A stretch of 64,000 nt of DNA from Symbiodinium natans. Its lineage: Eukaryota; Sar; Dinophyceae; Suessiales; Symbiodiniaceae. How positions within the stretch are numbered: the stretch's first letter is position 1; every line of letters begins with the position of its first letter. The stretch spans positions 1-64,000 of the forward strand of contig CAJNDS010002611.1 of the NCBI GenBank assembly GCA_905221605.1. Reading direction: 5' to 3'. Below, in pieces: positions 29,830 to 42,658 of the stretch. Made by a program: the position numbers and the translations under genes. Below the pieces are notes generated by a model that was not told the origin of the DNA, searched no databases, and saw nothing but the letters and a program-made list of their open reading frames with translations.

Positions 29830-31260
29830 GAGCAGAGTGGATGTTAGCCCGACACCTGAACGCGGAAGGATATGTGTGCCGGACAAGGTGTTGGCTTGTG
29901 TAAGCTGTCTCAGTTGCATCTCACCAAGCCATCTGCTGGCCGACTTCGCCACTTGCAGCCGGCGTGATCCAAGAGGAAGACGTGCCTTTCTTTGGAGGAT
30001 TCTCGTGCGACACCCTGGACGCAAGACTACACTGGCCGCAGTGTGTGACAACGAGCATCCTTGGTTCACGCAGTTCTGACACGCCAGATGCAAGAGTTGT
30101 GTCACGCTGTCAGTCCAACAGGAGAGGAGAGAGAGATCTGACTTTCACAACGCGTCTCACATCAGCAATGGATAGCGATGGCATGCAAGGGCCAAAGACA
30201 GCCGAGACTGGAGCCCTTTGTGAAAAGTGTTTCTCGGCTTCGTTGTTTGTGCTTGTCCTTTGAGCATGCTACTTGCAAAAGCTATCTTCCGTGCCTTCAG
30301 TGCAACCCGTCTTGTCCTTTGGGCTTCAGCAGTCGATTGATTGCACCTCCTTACATTTCAATCCGGTATTGACTCTTTGCCTTCAGCTCAGCTTCCGAGG
30401 GCCTCCATGTACCGTGCCATCTGCCGTGGGGGTGGCACGGGCAATGGGCAGCAATGGGCAGATGCGGGCAGTTGTATCTGTTTGCTGTATCAGTTTGTCT
30501 CAGTGTCTGAGAGCCTCTAATATTTCCCTGAAGTTTGATGTTTCTTGCATACATCTCAAGACTCGATACCGTCTTTCATTTGAGTTTTCTTGGGGGTGGT
30601 GTTCGGCAAAGCACACGAGAAAGACATAAAGAAAGACACCGCAGGTAACAGCCAACCGACCAAGCGCAAAACGGATCAGTTCGTCGACATCAAATTGTAA
30701 ACGCTAGCGCTCACCGACTCGGCAGCCGGGCCGGCCAGACCATGGGACGTGCACGGTTGCGGTCCACGCAGGGCACCTCAGAGTTTCCAGTCCACGCAGT
30801 CGAGCTGCAGATACGGAAAGCGACTGCGGGTCGAGGAAAAAGATGCCGGACAGCAGACGAACGGTAAAACCCGAAGCTTTCAACCCCCATCGTAAGTGAG
30901 CTTGGGGACGTATAAGCTTGCGGGAGGACCCCTGAAGCTTGGTTCGCCTTGATTAGCGAGCAGTAAAAAATTGCAGTGTCAGCAGGCCGTGGCCCTTGCT
31001 GTCTGTGCCCGTGTGTTTGTTGTCCGGGTCTCTGCGTTTGGCGTAGGGGTTGAAAGGTCATGAGGCTCATGAGGTTCTGAGGCTGGCCGGCCGATTAAAA
31101 AGCTCAAGTCGGCATACCTTGCGCTTTGGCACCTCAACCAACCTTCGGATGCAGGGTTTTTGGCATGTTTTTGCCGAAACGTGGGTTTTCCCCTGCACCC
31201 TCTACTCCAGACAGTCAGGGTTCCAAACGAGAAACGACCGAAAATGTACAGCTGTGAGAG
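29830..31260. other. No gene recognised
   Basis: Several 60-120 codon frames occur on both strands, none with a motif or consistent splice context. Confidence 0.4.
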
Positions 31261-31713
31261 TTGCCAGGAAGTCCAGGCAGCAAAGAGAGGCCCACCACCC
31301 GCCCAGTTTTTGTGGACACCACCCCACAGGCGATTCCCAAACGAATCTGGCAAGGGGGGAAGGGGTGTTTTATTGGGGCGGAAGGTGGACGGTTGGGGAT
31401 GAAAGGGGGACGGAGACTAGATCGACGCCTGTGGGAGACCAAGGCGAAAGGCACAAACAAACCTTCTCCTCAACTCTTCAAATCTTGCGCTTTCAACACG
31501 AACGTTTCGACAGTTGATGAAGGGGACTCTGTTGGCAGCAATCAGGCATCACCTCATAGCCTACCATCAGTCATGGCAGCAGCTGCACCTCCCAGGGGAT
31601 GCGAATCCGAAAACGTCGTTTCTGACACAAGCAAAGACTGGCGAACAGAATCTTTGCCAAGGTCAGCTTTGGTAGTTGAAGTTTGCAAGCAACAACAGAA
31701 GGGTTGGAGCTGA
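31261..31713 (+). CDS. Hypothetical open frame
   Basis: A 150-codon plus-strand frame with protein-like composition, including VFVDTTPQAIPKRIWQGG and a Ser-rich C-terminal half (STVDEGDSVGSNQASPHS). It overlaps competing frames on both strands. No family is recognised and the true boundaries are unknown. Confidence 0.27.
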   Translation: MPGSPGSKERPTTRPVFVDTTPQAIPKRIWQGGKGCFIGAEGGRLGMKGGRRLDRRLWETKAKGTNKPSPQLFKSCAFNTNVSTVDEGDSVGSNQASPHSLPSVMAAAAPPRGCESENVVSDTSKDWRTESLPRSALVVEVCKQQQKGWS

Positions 31714-32714
31714 CTTTGCGGACTCTGAAAGCCACGTCAGGGCGCAGTCGGCGATTGCACCATCTTTTGTGCGCAACTTCGCCAAACATTGAAAAACATT
31801 TCGCGACAATGCCCAGCATGCCCCATCCGGTGATTGTGCAACCCAAGGACGGCGAACATGTGCAGCACTCTATCACGACTTAACAGAAGAGCAAACAATT
31901 GTGCCAGTGCTGCCGAATTGTGGACATACCTGTGTGTTGGTTCGTTTTGGCTTTGGATTTACACTTGAATCGTGCGACAACAAGCAAGGCCTTGCTTGTA
32001 AGGCAAAGCTCTGAAATATCTGTTCATTTTCCCTAGAACCCAAGTCTCGGCGGGCAGACTTCTTGCCTTGGGTTCAAGTGGCTGCAGGCCAGTATGCACT
32101 CTGGGTACCCATCCGATGCATCCTACAGCTACGGTGCGTTTCATACTCAGACTGAGTGAGTTGAGCCTTGCACCTGCCATTAGTGCACCAGCTCCGAGGG
32201 CACAAGCCTTCCAGGGTGATGCCAAGACAGGTCAGTGTCTCGAGTTCCACGCACATGGAGTGTATCTATGTGTGCCAGAGCATACGGTAGTTAAAGCGTA
32301 TTTACAACACAGAATGCAGCACTCAGCCACTCAGCGAGTAGAGGAGCCGGCAAGTCGCCATTCGGACGAGCGCAGCGGAGAAGTATCAATCTGCCGGCGT
32401 TGGCCCTGCTTTGGCCTCAGATCCCCACATCCGCAGATCCCCACATCCAGGAATCTGTGAACTGTGGACCCTGAGACAAGCAGCTCAACAGCAGCCAGCA
32501 GGTAACGCGGAATCGGTAGAAGGACGGTTTGCGGATGTAGCCGTGTCATTCCATGTCCATTGGATTGCCGTATGCATTTTCTGTAGATACTTGTGCTGCT
32601 GCACACTACATGTGCTACGGCGAGCGTAGCAGTGCAGTCGCTGTTTTGCCTTTAATTCAGTTGTGTGTTGAACGTTGTACCGTTGCACCAGTTTTAAGGT
32701 TACCACACCTATGA
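31714..32714. other. No gene recognised; may hold first exons of the membrane-protein gene
   Basis: The downstream gene lacks a clear initiator, so its first exon may lie here. A plus-strand frame at 32068-32460 contains a protein-like segment (ISAPAPRAQAFQGDAKTG) but no link could be shown. Confidence 0.35.
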
Positions 32715-34572
32715 CACCTTTCACTTGTCTCCGTCAATGAGTTCAGTGCAGAGAATGCTTCACCTTCACAGCCTCAAACCCTTTTGTTTGCGCGCAATAT
32801 GAGGTGCTTAGTGCTGCCATGGCTCATCTTCACGATAGCCATCCTGGCATGGATGATGGCTGTGGCAGGGAGCGCACTGAGGGCAGGACATGTGTCCAGC
32901 TGTGTTCACAGTCTCACAGTCATTTCTTCTGCCAGGTGTATAGCTTGTGTAGTCTCAGCCTGCGCTACACCAGCCCCGGCCTGGTTACTGCGGGCATCGG
33001 CGTGGCCGGAGTCGTGGTGCTGCTGCAACGCTCCGAGGATTTCAAGGATACGCAGCAGTTCTTTGCCTTCGGAGTGCTTCGGAGGACATGTTGCACGTTG
33101 CTTCGCTCAGGCTCGCCTACTCCGCCCTGCAAAATCTCAGGCGTGCTGCCTGAAGCCATCTTGCCATTGCTTGCCTGTTCAACCCAGCGCACAGAGCCTA
33201 CAGGAACGGAGAAGATGGGCAATCCACCTGGTACTTCTTCCTGTTTCTCTGCAGTGCTGCAAATCTTGCACTCGCGGTGGTTCTCGGCAACATGAACTAC
33301 AGGTCAGATCCTGTCCACTTTGCTGTGCAATGCAGGCCAAGATTGTCGCTATGCGTGTTGTTGCAGGTCGAACTTGGTCCCATTTATGGATGTGAACAAT
33401 ATGAACGAGTATGACATGATCAACCCAGCTGACAGCAAAGGCCAGTGCGTGTGTGACGTGTGCAGCTTCTGTAACCTGCCGCCGCAGGCAACCAGCTCAT
33501 GGATGCTGGACGCATTCATTTCGTTCCAGATGCAAAACTGGATATTGGGCACTCCATGGGGTTCAGGCACATGCCCAATCAGGGGTCGAATTTCTGTACA
33601 GTGCACGATGCATGTGTCGAGCTGCGGTAAGTATCACGCCAGGAACTTGGACACCTACTGTGTGGCTCCCATTACAGCTGGAAATCAGGAGAACTATGAC
33701 TTCTGGGCAGTAGGCCAGTTGTAGCCAAGGGATAGCGTGTCAGTTTTGAGTGTTGCTTCGACAGGCCTCAACTGCTGCTCTGGTCATGTGGCAGACTTCC
33801 ATTGTGGTCCCGCTCTTATTCTTGGAGAATGATAGAAGGATAGGCTGCCAGGATGCCAAGCGCTTGAACAGCTTGAGTGGGAACTCAAGGCGAGTTTAAC
33901 AATCCCACGGCACACTCTGGGCTGCGGCTCATGCGCGATGATTTGCGATCCTACTTTCGTTTGGCTGTTCAGCAGGCGGAGGTCGGGGCATCGTTTTGCA
34001 CCATGAATTGCAGTCTTCTGCTCTGCCATGTTCTGCTTAGCAGATGCCACGTATCCGCTAGCAGCCAGGCTGCCTACAACATACGTGCCAACCATCCCAT
34101 CTTCTTCTATTGGATGCAGGACAGCGTGGGGGGGTGCTCTTTGAAGCTATCGCTTTTGGCATGTGCCATGGTCAGATACCCATCGACATGGTAAGGGCCA
34201 GCTGTTATTTCGTAGGTGCAGACTCGGTACCATTGCCCATCAACTACTCGAATACTGTGGTTGCCATACTCACAACATGTCGTAACATGTCGTAACATAT
34301 TCTACTGCGATTATCTGCGTGCGACGTGGACGTCTGGCATCTGCAGGATCCGGCTACAGAGATCAGTGCCTATGAAAGTGCAGCTTACACAGTGGTCTCG
34401 ACCTGTCTTGACGAAATTGAAGTGTGCACGAGTTTGAAAGAGCATTTTCTTGGTCGATTGGCTTGTATCATCACTGCGCTGCCAGAACTGGATGGTCGGT
34501 GTCTTCGTGGCGCTGGGTGTGCAACTGCTTCTTGTTGTGATTGCCACCGTGGCATTCGCCAAGTTAAGCTGA
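32715..34572 (+). CDS. Four-transmembrane protein with tetraspanin-like layout, 11+ exons
   Basis: Exons: ~32715-32882, 32936-~33081, 33204-33302, 33367-33440, 33488-33566, 33643-33713, 33765-33806, 33890-33981, 34069-34119, 34347-34391, 34486-34572 (TGA). The last nine join in perfect phase. Helix 1 is [21 protein letters not shown], written here as positions 32808-32870; helix 2 lies near [16 protein letters not shown]; helix 3 is [19 protein letters not shown]; helix 4 is [20 protein letters not shown] just before the stop. Between helices 3 and 4 is a ~160-residue loop with [27 protein letters not shown] and DFHCGEFN. A large Cys-rich loop between helices 3 and 4 with an NCC motif is the tetraspanin plan, but CCG is replaced by CCS. 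Donors are GT, GC and GA; introns are 47-227 bp. The first exon and the exon 2 end are uncertain. Confidence 0.78.
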
Positions 34573-37500
34573 TCTCTGACAGTCGGCAGCTCAGTCAGAA
34601 GTTATTCACGGAGAGCCCAGCTATGACACAAGCTATTCTTGTATGACTGGTAGCGCTGCTGAGAGACGAGTAAATGGTCGGAGGCGAGTAGCATGGCCCA
34701 TGTCCCTCAAGAGCGCGACGCTGGCTGTGACCTGGTAGTCCTGGATGCATGAAGTGTGTTGCAAGTGCAGTGCTCGAAGATTTCACCTCAGACAGAAAAA
34801 GAAGGTCTGCAAAACAGGAGCCCGTGTGGTAGATCACGAATGCATGTGGTGACTGACGACCCTGGCCTGGCATTTATTGTGTATTGGCTCCGTGCATTGG
34901 CTCAGATTCAAAAAATGGAGACGTGTATGGTATACATGTGTGTGTATGTTGGCATGCACGTGTACTCCGGACACGCCAACATGCAAAGTGCGAATGCATA
35001 GACAGCCTTTCTGCGAAAGCTGCCCTGTAGCTGATGGAGAATGGCTCCCTGCGGCATGTATTGAGAGGTACTGAGAGACCAGTGCACAGGTATGTACACC
35101 AAAGTCTCAGCACCTGCATTTTGTCCATGCAAATTGCAACACCGCTGCGAGTTGGCGAGTTTTCCCGATGATCAGCAAAGATTGCCACTGAGCTTCATGG
35201 TAAAAGCTCCTGATTGACCAGACACTTGCCAGATTCCAAGCTAGCAATGCTTGCCAGCTCCCTTTGCTGAAACTGTTGCCAGGATGGTGTTCCATGGCAT
35301 CTGCAGCGAAGCTATTTGAAGTCGGACTGGCACCGCAGCACCTTTTCTCCTGTGCTCCCAGCTTGCTTTTGGCCTGAGGTTGTCTCCGTGGATCTCGCAT
35401 TTGGGAACGGTGCTTTTCGAATGTGCATCTGCAAGGTACTTCCAAATGTTCGCCAGCAACTGGAAGGTCAGACTGTTTGAAGCATATTCAGCCCAGCAAC
35501 CACGTGTCATATTGCAGAAGCCCTTTGCACGAATAGTAAGTTGTGAAAGCGGAGCTAGCGGTGCATTCGGTCCGGGAAGGCCTGTCGTGTAGTCCAGAAA
35601 TGCCAGTTGATTGTGGAAATCCTGTTTGGCAGAAAATTTGCAGGTTCCCCTATGGCCCTATGGGACACCGCTTTTCCTTATCATGGGTACTCCCGCTCTT
35701 CCCTTATCGCTTTGCCTTGTGGCAGCACAGGGCAGGACATCACGTTGCACACTTCGCTAGGAGTTGACGCCGACTCATTTTTCTTCCCCCGATTCCGACT
35801 TGCCAGTGGAATGCGACAGGATTGTGTGGTCAGTCAAATCCACGTGAACGTGCTCAGACTGACATGCATGCATGGCTTGGTCAGGTCGTGCTCGCCCTGA
35901 AGCAGACAAGGACAGGACGCCTGCAACCTGTGAGCTCATGGATGGTGCGTGGAGGCCTCCTTTCGTTTTGCAGTACTTACATTGGAAGGCTCTTCGGCCG
36001 AGATCAGCAGGGACTCGCCGGGATCTAGCTCTGGATCCGAGTGTGCGACGTGTTTGCCGGCTGCTTCCTCTTCCCAGGAAACTTACCGTCAATCGTACTG
36101 CAGTAGAAGGCAGTTTTTTAACGTCTGTTTCACGGCTGCATTTGTGGCAAGTTGTGTGTCAGGATACAGGACATCAGCGGCTCCTCCACAGAGGAACAAG
36201 GAGTCTTTCAGGAGGCACTTGTCACGAAAGCTAGCGGGAGCCAGGCTTGAGTTTATTAATGTTATTAATGTTTTTTGTTTATAGTCTTGCTTTTGGCAGG
36301 TAGGGTCGGACAAGGTCCGGAAAACTGCGTGCCATTGACTCTATCGTGGGGGGGGGGGGGGGGTCAATATGCGTCAATATTGATTGGATAAAGAGCACTC
36401 TCACTCGCTGTCTCTTCGGGGCTTGCAGCTGGGCTCCTCAAGCCTCAGCATCGCTTCGAGCGCTTGCTATGTGCACCCCTGCCATTCTTGAAGTTGGCAC
36501 ATGTGGCGCTGCCTGCGGCGCCCAAGCTTGGTTTGCGTGCTTCTCCGGTCAAGTGGCCATGGCGGCTCCTTGTGGCGACTGGATTCGGAGCACGTCGCCC
36601 TGCGGCGTTTCGGATTTCAGGGGATTCGCTGGAAAGCTGATATGTGAGTGAGCGAGCCACTATCGCTTTGAGGGGCACCTCCTGGCCAGCAATCAACAAA
36701 GGGCCCTCTGGCATGCCGTGGCTTGCTGTGCCCGCGGCTGTTCCTTCATAGCCGAAATTTGGCCTTTTGACCCAGCGAGAACTAACGATGGCCCAGCTAG
36801 AGCCGTTCTTGGTTGCTATGTTTTGTACTCTCTCACTGCTAGACCCGAGAAACTCGAGGAAACTCCGGCCGAGGCAGGTGAATGTCACACTGTTCCCTTA
36901 CACACCTGGATATTTTGGGGATGGGTTCCTTCGAAATCCATCGGCTGATTCGAGGTTTCCAATCGTCCACCGCTTTGTTTACTGCGGAATGTGGTAGTGG
37001 TGTGGGTTCGATATACCGGGAGAGAAGGCGAATGAAAAGGAGACGCGGTGCGCCGGACCAGGGACAACTGTGGAAGACAACTTTGTGGCAGCCGTGGGTG
37101 CATATGGGGCATTTCAAGATTGCCGTGAGTGGCAGCGGAGCCAGAAGACGATCTGCAAGCGGCAAGGTGAAACGAAAGCACAGCTTCATGCACCCCACGA
37201 GCATGCCGGCTGTTGCCATGCTACTCGTTTGCAGGCTGTTCTGGTCAGCGATTCAAAGTTGACAGAGGCAACGGCAGCATGCAGTTGCTGCGAGATCTAG
37301 TCTAAAAGCTCATTGCCAACTGGCAGGTGCTCAGCAAGCAGGATCATCACGACATCGTTGCCGACAGCATCCAGCCTGGCAAGCATGATTGTAAGATTGA
37401 TGCGGCTGCGGTGAGTTTTCTGCAGCGCGAACGACGGATCATGTTTGCCAGGCGACTCTGGCTGTCTGACTTGCCGTGGCTTTCCGCGGGAGCTCTTGCG

Positions 37501-40200
37501 CCCATGGCCCTTCCATGATGTTTCAATGTCCGAATGCTCTCTTGTGGATTTCCCTGCTTGCTTCCAGTCTGCAAGGCAGGCAACTTTAAAGAACTGCGGG
37601 AGCACTTGACTCAGCATGCACTCTTTGTTGCGCCGCAGTGCGGATATTGGAGACAGCGTTGGGGTGCTTCAAGACAGGTTGAAGCCAGGTTGCGATGGTT
37701 TTTTGCCAGGCAGTTGCATGTAGGTGCAAAATGAGAGTGGAAATGTTGATCATCAAGGCATCGAGCGGAATTCCTTTCTCTCGGCAGAGGTTTCTTCGAG
37801 TGCTTTCATTGTTGAATGGTTTGGTTGGGGTGTTGGGACGAAGGCGTTGCGTTCGAATTTGTTTAGTGTTCCCAAAAACCCTGCATGCGTCTGCAAACTG
37901 CCAATAGTGTTGTTTCCGCAATGCTTGTGGCGATCCTACGTCAGGTTTTGAAATTCCTCCAAGTGGCCCAGACAAGCAAATCTCTGATGTCTAAGATGTA
38001 AGAAGCACCAGTGCCATTGTGCCACTCCATGAATCCGAGGCCTTAGAGTCTTTGCGATAATGCACGCATTGTAGGCTCAGCCTTCGTCGTACCCGAACAG
38101 ATGATGCTTCTGTTGCGGCCATCATTGCAGGCGCGGCTTTGTACGTTGACTGGTGCTGAGTCTTGAGTTCTCAGGGCGTTTGACAGCACTGTCGGAGGAT
38201 GTGGAAAACTGGAGCGGTTGGACATCAGCTGCTGCATGCTCACGGACATATCCTGCGTGGCGCAGCTTGCGGATTTGCGAGAGCTCAGGCGGAGTGGAGG
38301 TAGCGGAAGGAGCAAACAACTTTTTGCCTGTTTGCTCGTGAGGGCTTCGCGTTGCCCAGCCGTGACGGAGGAGTTCGTGGGGCATGCCCAGCCACATTGG
38401 ACTGGTGGTCGTCATGAAGAAATCGTTTTTGCCGCAAAATGCCTAGACATGCACCTCAAGCACCACCAACCTGTGTTTTTTGAGTGGCCGTAGGGCGTGG
38501 GTTTACATACCTCACATCCTGCACAGCGTATGCGGGCACAGGCTGGGCTAGATTGTATTGTTATTGTTGCTGGGCTGTATGGAAAACGCTGGGTGGCCCT
38601 TGGCCCGCAGAAAAGTCGAAAAGGCGTTTGACCGTTGGGCATGTGGCATCCGCCGGCCGGGGGCCGGGTGTGGTGCGGGGTTGAACATAGGGTCCCTTGG
38701 ATAACGTTGAACCAAACACACATCAATAGCGCCTGCACCATACCACGCTGGAGATCACACATTGTGTTTTGCTATTTTGGCCATCAGCAGCACAGGAAGG
38801 TCTTGCAGGCAAAGTGCCATCAACAAAACTTCCCCATCTTCCCCTTCTTGACAAAAACTTCCAAAAGTCAAGGCCAAAAGGGTACCAAAAACATAGGTTC
38901 AGAGGCAACAGTGGTTGCCACCACTTTGCCGCATTGGATGCTTTATGATACTTCTGCATGGGCTAGAACAGCGTGCATCGGCTGCCAGACAGTCGTGGTA
39001 TTCAGTTTATTCCCGAACCCAAAAGCTGTGACAGATCCCTGCGCCAGCTTCGACGGCTGGAGGTGGTCGTTTTTCGTTTAGCACGAGCCGCTCCGAGCCT
39101 GTTTGAAGTGTCAGGTGGTTGACCTCTCATACTCTGCGGGAGTTAGCGATCAGGCTCTACCTCACAGTTGCATCCTTTAGTCTGCAGGATTTGCTGGCGA
39201 CTTGTGACTGTTGGCACGTAGGCCTGGCCGCATGCAGGCACTGGTTCAGATGGCTGCTGGGTGCATGAGAACCTCAACTGGATTATGCGATTGAAAGTCT
39301 TCGGCTCAATGCTTTTAAGAAGCGCGTGTTATCGCAGATGCTGCTAAGGGCTGAAAAGGCTGGCGCTTGTGTGTTGTCCGCGGATTGGCGATGCAGGTGC
39401 AATGTGTTGCAATTCTTGATTCTCATGTGCCGATTTCTGCCGTGTTGTCCCCGATTCCGTCACCCCTTTAGGCCTTCTGGCCATGACGCAAGCCAACCCA
39501 GGCGAAAGTTTGGGGGGGGCTATTTGGGCACGAATAGTGCCTTTGCCACGCAGTGTCACAATTTGAGCGAAGTAGTGGAGAATGTTCGCGGTAGGCATTG
39601 GACATCTCTTGCTTGCCCTCAACCCTGACCAGTTTTCCGACGACATGACTTCTCAGGCAAGGCATTCAAGCATACATGATGCAGCTGCACTCATTCATAC
39701 AAGTCCGAGCAGATGGTATAGGTTTACCTGGGCCGCTGAGCTCGTGTGGTAAGGGCGGGTTCAAGAGCGCGGGCTCTTCACTTGAAACATCTTTTGAGCA
39801 ATGTGGCCTACTAGACACGCCGTTGGATGTCGCGGCACAAAGATGACGCGCGAGCACGAGGAACGTACAGCCCGGAAGCAAGCATGAAAGCTTGTATGCA
39901 AGATTACGCAAGCTTGTACGCGAGCTTGTACGTCTCTTTTTGCAGCGGCTCTGGGGATCCTCTCCTTGCCGGCTGCAGTCCTGCGCCGGGACCAGCTTCA
40001 GCCCCCACAACAGCTTGTCTCTAGACAAGCTTTCACTGCTTGTTGCTTGCTTTGAGCACTGGCATGCATTGGCGATGACAAAAGTTGAGAGCTTTACCTC
40101 ACTACATAAGTCACGAAAGCAAGCTTCCGGGAGCTAGCGGAGTATCTTATCAACCGTTAGGTTGAACAGCAGGGGTGTGGGGAGGGGGGTCCGGCTGGGG
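34573..40200. other. 5.6 kb without a recognised gene
   Basis: Many 60-147 codon frames are present on both strands. The longest is minus-strand 36445-36888. Coding-like scraps, such as a plus-strand helical segment near 39280-39360 (YAIESLRLNAFKKRVLSQ), hint at small exons, but no chain of exons could be joined. A poly-G run lies at 36346-36362. Confidence 0.35.
36346..36362 (+). repeat. Poly-G run
   Basis: About 17 consecutive G bases on the plus strand. Isolated; length may be affected by sequencing. Confidence 0.85.
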
Positions 40201-40388
40201 TGGTTGAAATCGAGGTGTCTGGTCTCTTGACTATGCAAATGGCTTCTAACACTCGGGATTGGGCACTGCCGGGATTCTTTGGATTCTTTGGGATTGTGGT
40301 TGGGCACTCCAGCGCTTCTTGGGGTGGCACTTCAGGGATTCTCTGGGGATACTCTTGGGGCTGGGCACTCCGAGGACAATACTCTGCG

Positions 40389-40830
40389 GTTGGCTCTCCG
40401 TATCACCACGTCTGAGCCGTACCGCCTATATTGGCAGAGTAAAAAAACAGACGCCCGTGCGTTTCCCATCACAATGCGTTAGTGCGTTGTAAAGTTTCGG
40501 CACGTGTGAGGGCAGAGCTGTGACTATTGTGACTCAAGCGTTTCGGTACTGTCCGCCCTGTTCGGCAGTGAGTTCCGTCATAAGTATGCATCCGACGTGA
40601 ATGGCATGCTCATTGCTGTCTTGTATGCGAGCTCGCCCCGTTTGGCTGTTGCCCACCGGCGACTCCGGTGTACCACCACGTCTGAGGGCGTACCGCCTGT
40701 AATGGCAACACGCCCGTGGCAGCAAAACGAGACATCCGTGTGCTTCAAAGAGCTTTTGTGATTGGTACAGTTTTGGCACGTGTGAGAAATTGTCGGCAGA
40801 ACTATGTTGTTGCTCCGTTTTTTGGTACGC
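40389..40830 (+). repeat. Two diverged ~270-bp direct repeats
   Basis: Copy 1 (from ~40400) and copy 2 (from ~40660) share, in the same order, ACCACGTCTGAG, CGTACCGCCT, GGCA, ACGCCCGTG, TTTNGGCACGTGTGAG and GGCAGA. Divergence is substantial. No coding sense is evident. The block just before (40250-40390) also contains GGGCACT...GGGATTCT words repeated three times. Confidence 0.65.
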
Positions 40831-41439
40831 TAAATACTTGGCTGCCTTGTAATGGTAACCCCAAAAGGGGGCCATGATTTAGAGAAGCGACCATATGTCT
40901 GCTTGATGGTCATCTGAGCCCTGTGTGAACGGAGCTGCGGGGACATGGCTCAGCATCCGATGAATGTGCATTGATCATCGGATGGGACTGCAGGTTGAAC
41001 ACCCAGTTCTTAACACTCATACAAGCCCAAGATGCCCAGTAGAGAAGCAGAAGGTGCAAGTGCAGATTCGAGGACAGAAGTAAACAATGAAATGACAACT
41101 ACAGGACTTGAAGGATGCACCGAATACACATACATGCATAAAGAATCAGAAATAATATCGCCATAAGAACGTTGTAGATGCATTATGGAAGGAAACATGC
41201 CATCAACGAGAACTTCGAACCCGCCTGTTTCCTTAAGACCGTAGCCCCTGGTTTTGCCACACCGTGCAAGCCTGCATCAAAGGACGGCGTGCCATCAAGA
41301 GGACTTGTTTCGAAAATCATCAGTCTTTTGTCGTTATACGATGAGTAGGTTTGCGACTATCGCGGCTGTGCCCTCCCCTTCTTTCTTTATTTTTCAGCCT
41401 GTGCGGACTTCTTGCTCAATATTGAGTTAAGAGCACCCA

Positions 41440-41570
41440 AACCTAGACACCCATTGCTTCAAAAAAGCGTGATTCTCCAAGATCCTCACAAGAGACTTGT
41501 GTTTGCAAATGAGGACGAGGGCTGTGCCCACCCCAACTCCCCGCTTGGTTTAAACCATGTGCACTTGCGT
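41440..41570 (+). repeat. Diverged single copy of the G-rich hairpin repeat
   Basis: It reads TTGCTTCAAAAAAGCGTGAT, then CTTGTGTTTGCAAATGAGG, then GGGCTGTGCCCACCCCAACTCC and TTTAAACCATG, the same order as the copies at 20-23 kb but with mutated G/C runs. It is a stand-alone, old copy. Confidence 0.65.
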
Positions 41571-41968
41571 TTAAGAGCATCATGCCTAAAGAGGCATGCC
41601 AGCAAAAAACCTGTGGAACGTTTCCGCATCCGTCATGCGAGTATTTTGTGTGCAAGTATGGCTGAGGGATATAGGCCATCAAGAGGAATTGCTTCAACAA
41701 AATGGTTCCCCAGACCGCTCACACAAGCATTGTTGCAGCCAGGGCTTAAACCCGAAAGACAGTTATGCAAAAACGTTCGCAGCCATGGCAAAGCATAAAG
41801 AAGAAACTTCCATGAAGGGGACGGTATTTGTTGTTTGGGTAGCTTTGGCTGACATAGCGGCCAGGGCTCAAAAGAAAAAACAGCCGGGTTGTACAAAGGC
41901 TCACAGCCGCGGCAAAGCAAAACAACAACTCTCTGAGCAGAAGGCGTGCAGCCTTCCGACTGACCAAG

Positions 41969-42652
41969 GCAATGGTCAATCTGAAACGACTACGTGTTCT
42001 GGATTTGACGAACTGCGTGGTGCTTGGAGCGAGGGGATATCTACATGAATTTTCTGATCTGCCAGAAAGTTGCAAGATGTTGTAAGGTCCCCAGTTGAGT
42101 AGACAGTTGCCTTTTGCCATCGCGAAGCAGTGTGAATACCTGGAGGCCCTGGTTGAAGCCTGCAGTGATCCAGCAGATGTCAAAGCCACGATAGTATTTG
42201 TAGGATCTAAGCTTGGCTTCCTGCCCCATGCTGCGGGTGCTGGCCCCAGTCTTGAAGTGCTTCTAAGATGGTGCGAATGTAGGGATCGCGAATGTATTGC
42301 GAAAGTTTTGCGAATGATTGTGATGGGCTACGGGTACCACCTGTGTCAGGATGATCACGTGCGGCGGATCTTGCTTAGCTGCCAGCGGCTGCAGCGGCTG
42401 GACCTTTCAGGCGGAAGAAAGATGTGCCACGTGTGGTCAGAGAGGGCACATGTCCCAAACGAGTCTGCGTGCTTCAGGCTGCAAGATCCTCTCTGTAACG
42501 GTCTTTCTGGAGGCGAGTGCTGAGCTGCAGGCACCAACCTACTTTGCAGCGATATGCATCGTGCGGTGAGCATGCAGGTTGTGCCACATGCACATTCCCT
42601 ACGACGCTTGAACCTTTCGCACATACCAGCAATCACAGACCAGGCAGGATAG
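41969..42652 (+). CDS. Leucine-rich-repeat protein gene, partial (cysteine-containing LRR type)
   Basis: Three segments carry LRR consensus. About 41972-42060 has NLKRLRVLDLTNCVVLG. The open frame 42107-42523 has AIAKQCEYLEALVEAC and later VRRILLSCQRLQRLDLSGG. About 42574-42643 has HSLRRLNLSHIPAITDQA. Cys in the variable part and the ITD end are typical of the cysteine-containing repeats of AMN1/FBXL proteins, which bind partners through a curved LRR surface. No F-box is seen. Segment edges fit AG|G acceptors, and a GC donor after GACCAG at about 42644 is likely. Start, end and partner are unknown. Not all joins were proven, and one segment may be decayed. Confidence 0.55.
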
Positions 42653-42658
42653 GAGCTT

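Noticed and set aside
36445-36888. 147-codon minus-strand frame as a gene
   Set aside because: Plus-strand frames cover the same DNA, no motif is present and no splice context supports it; length alone is not enough.
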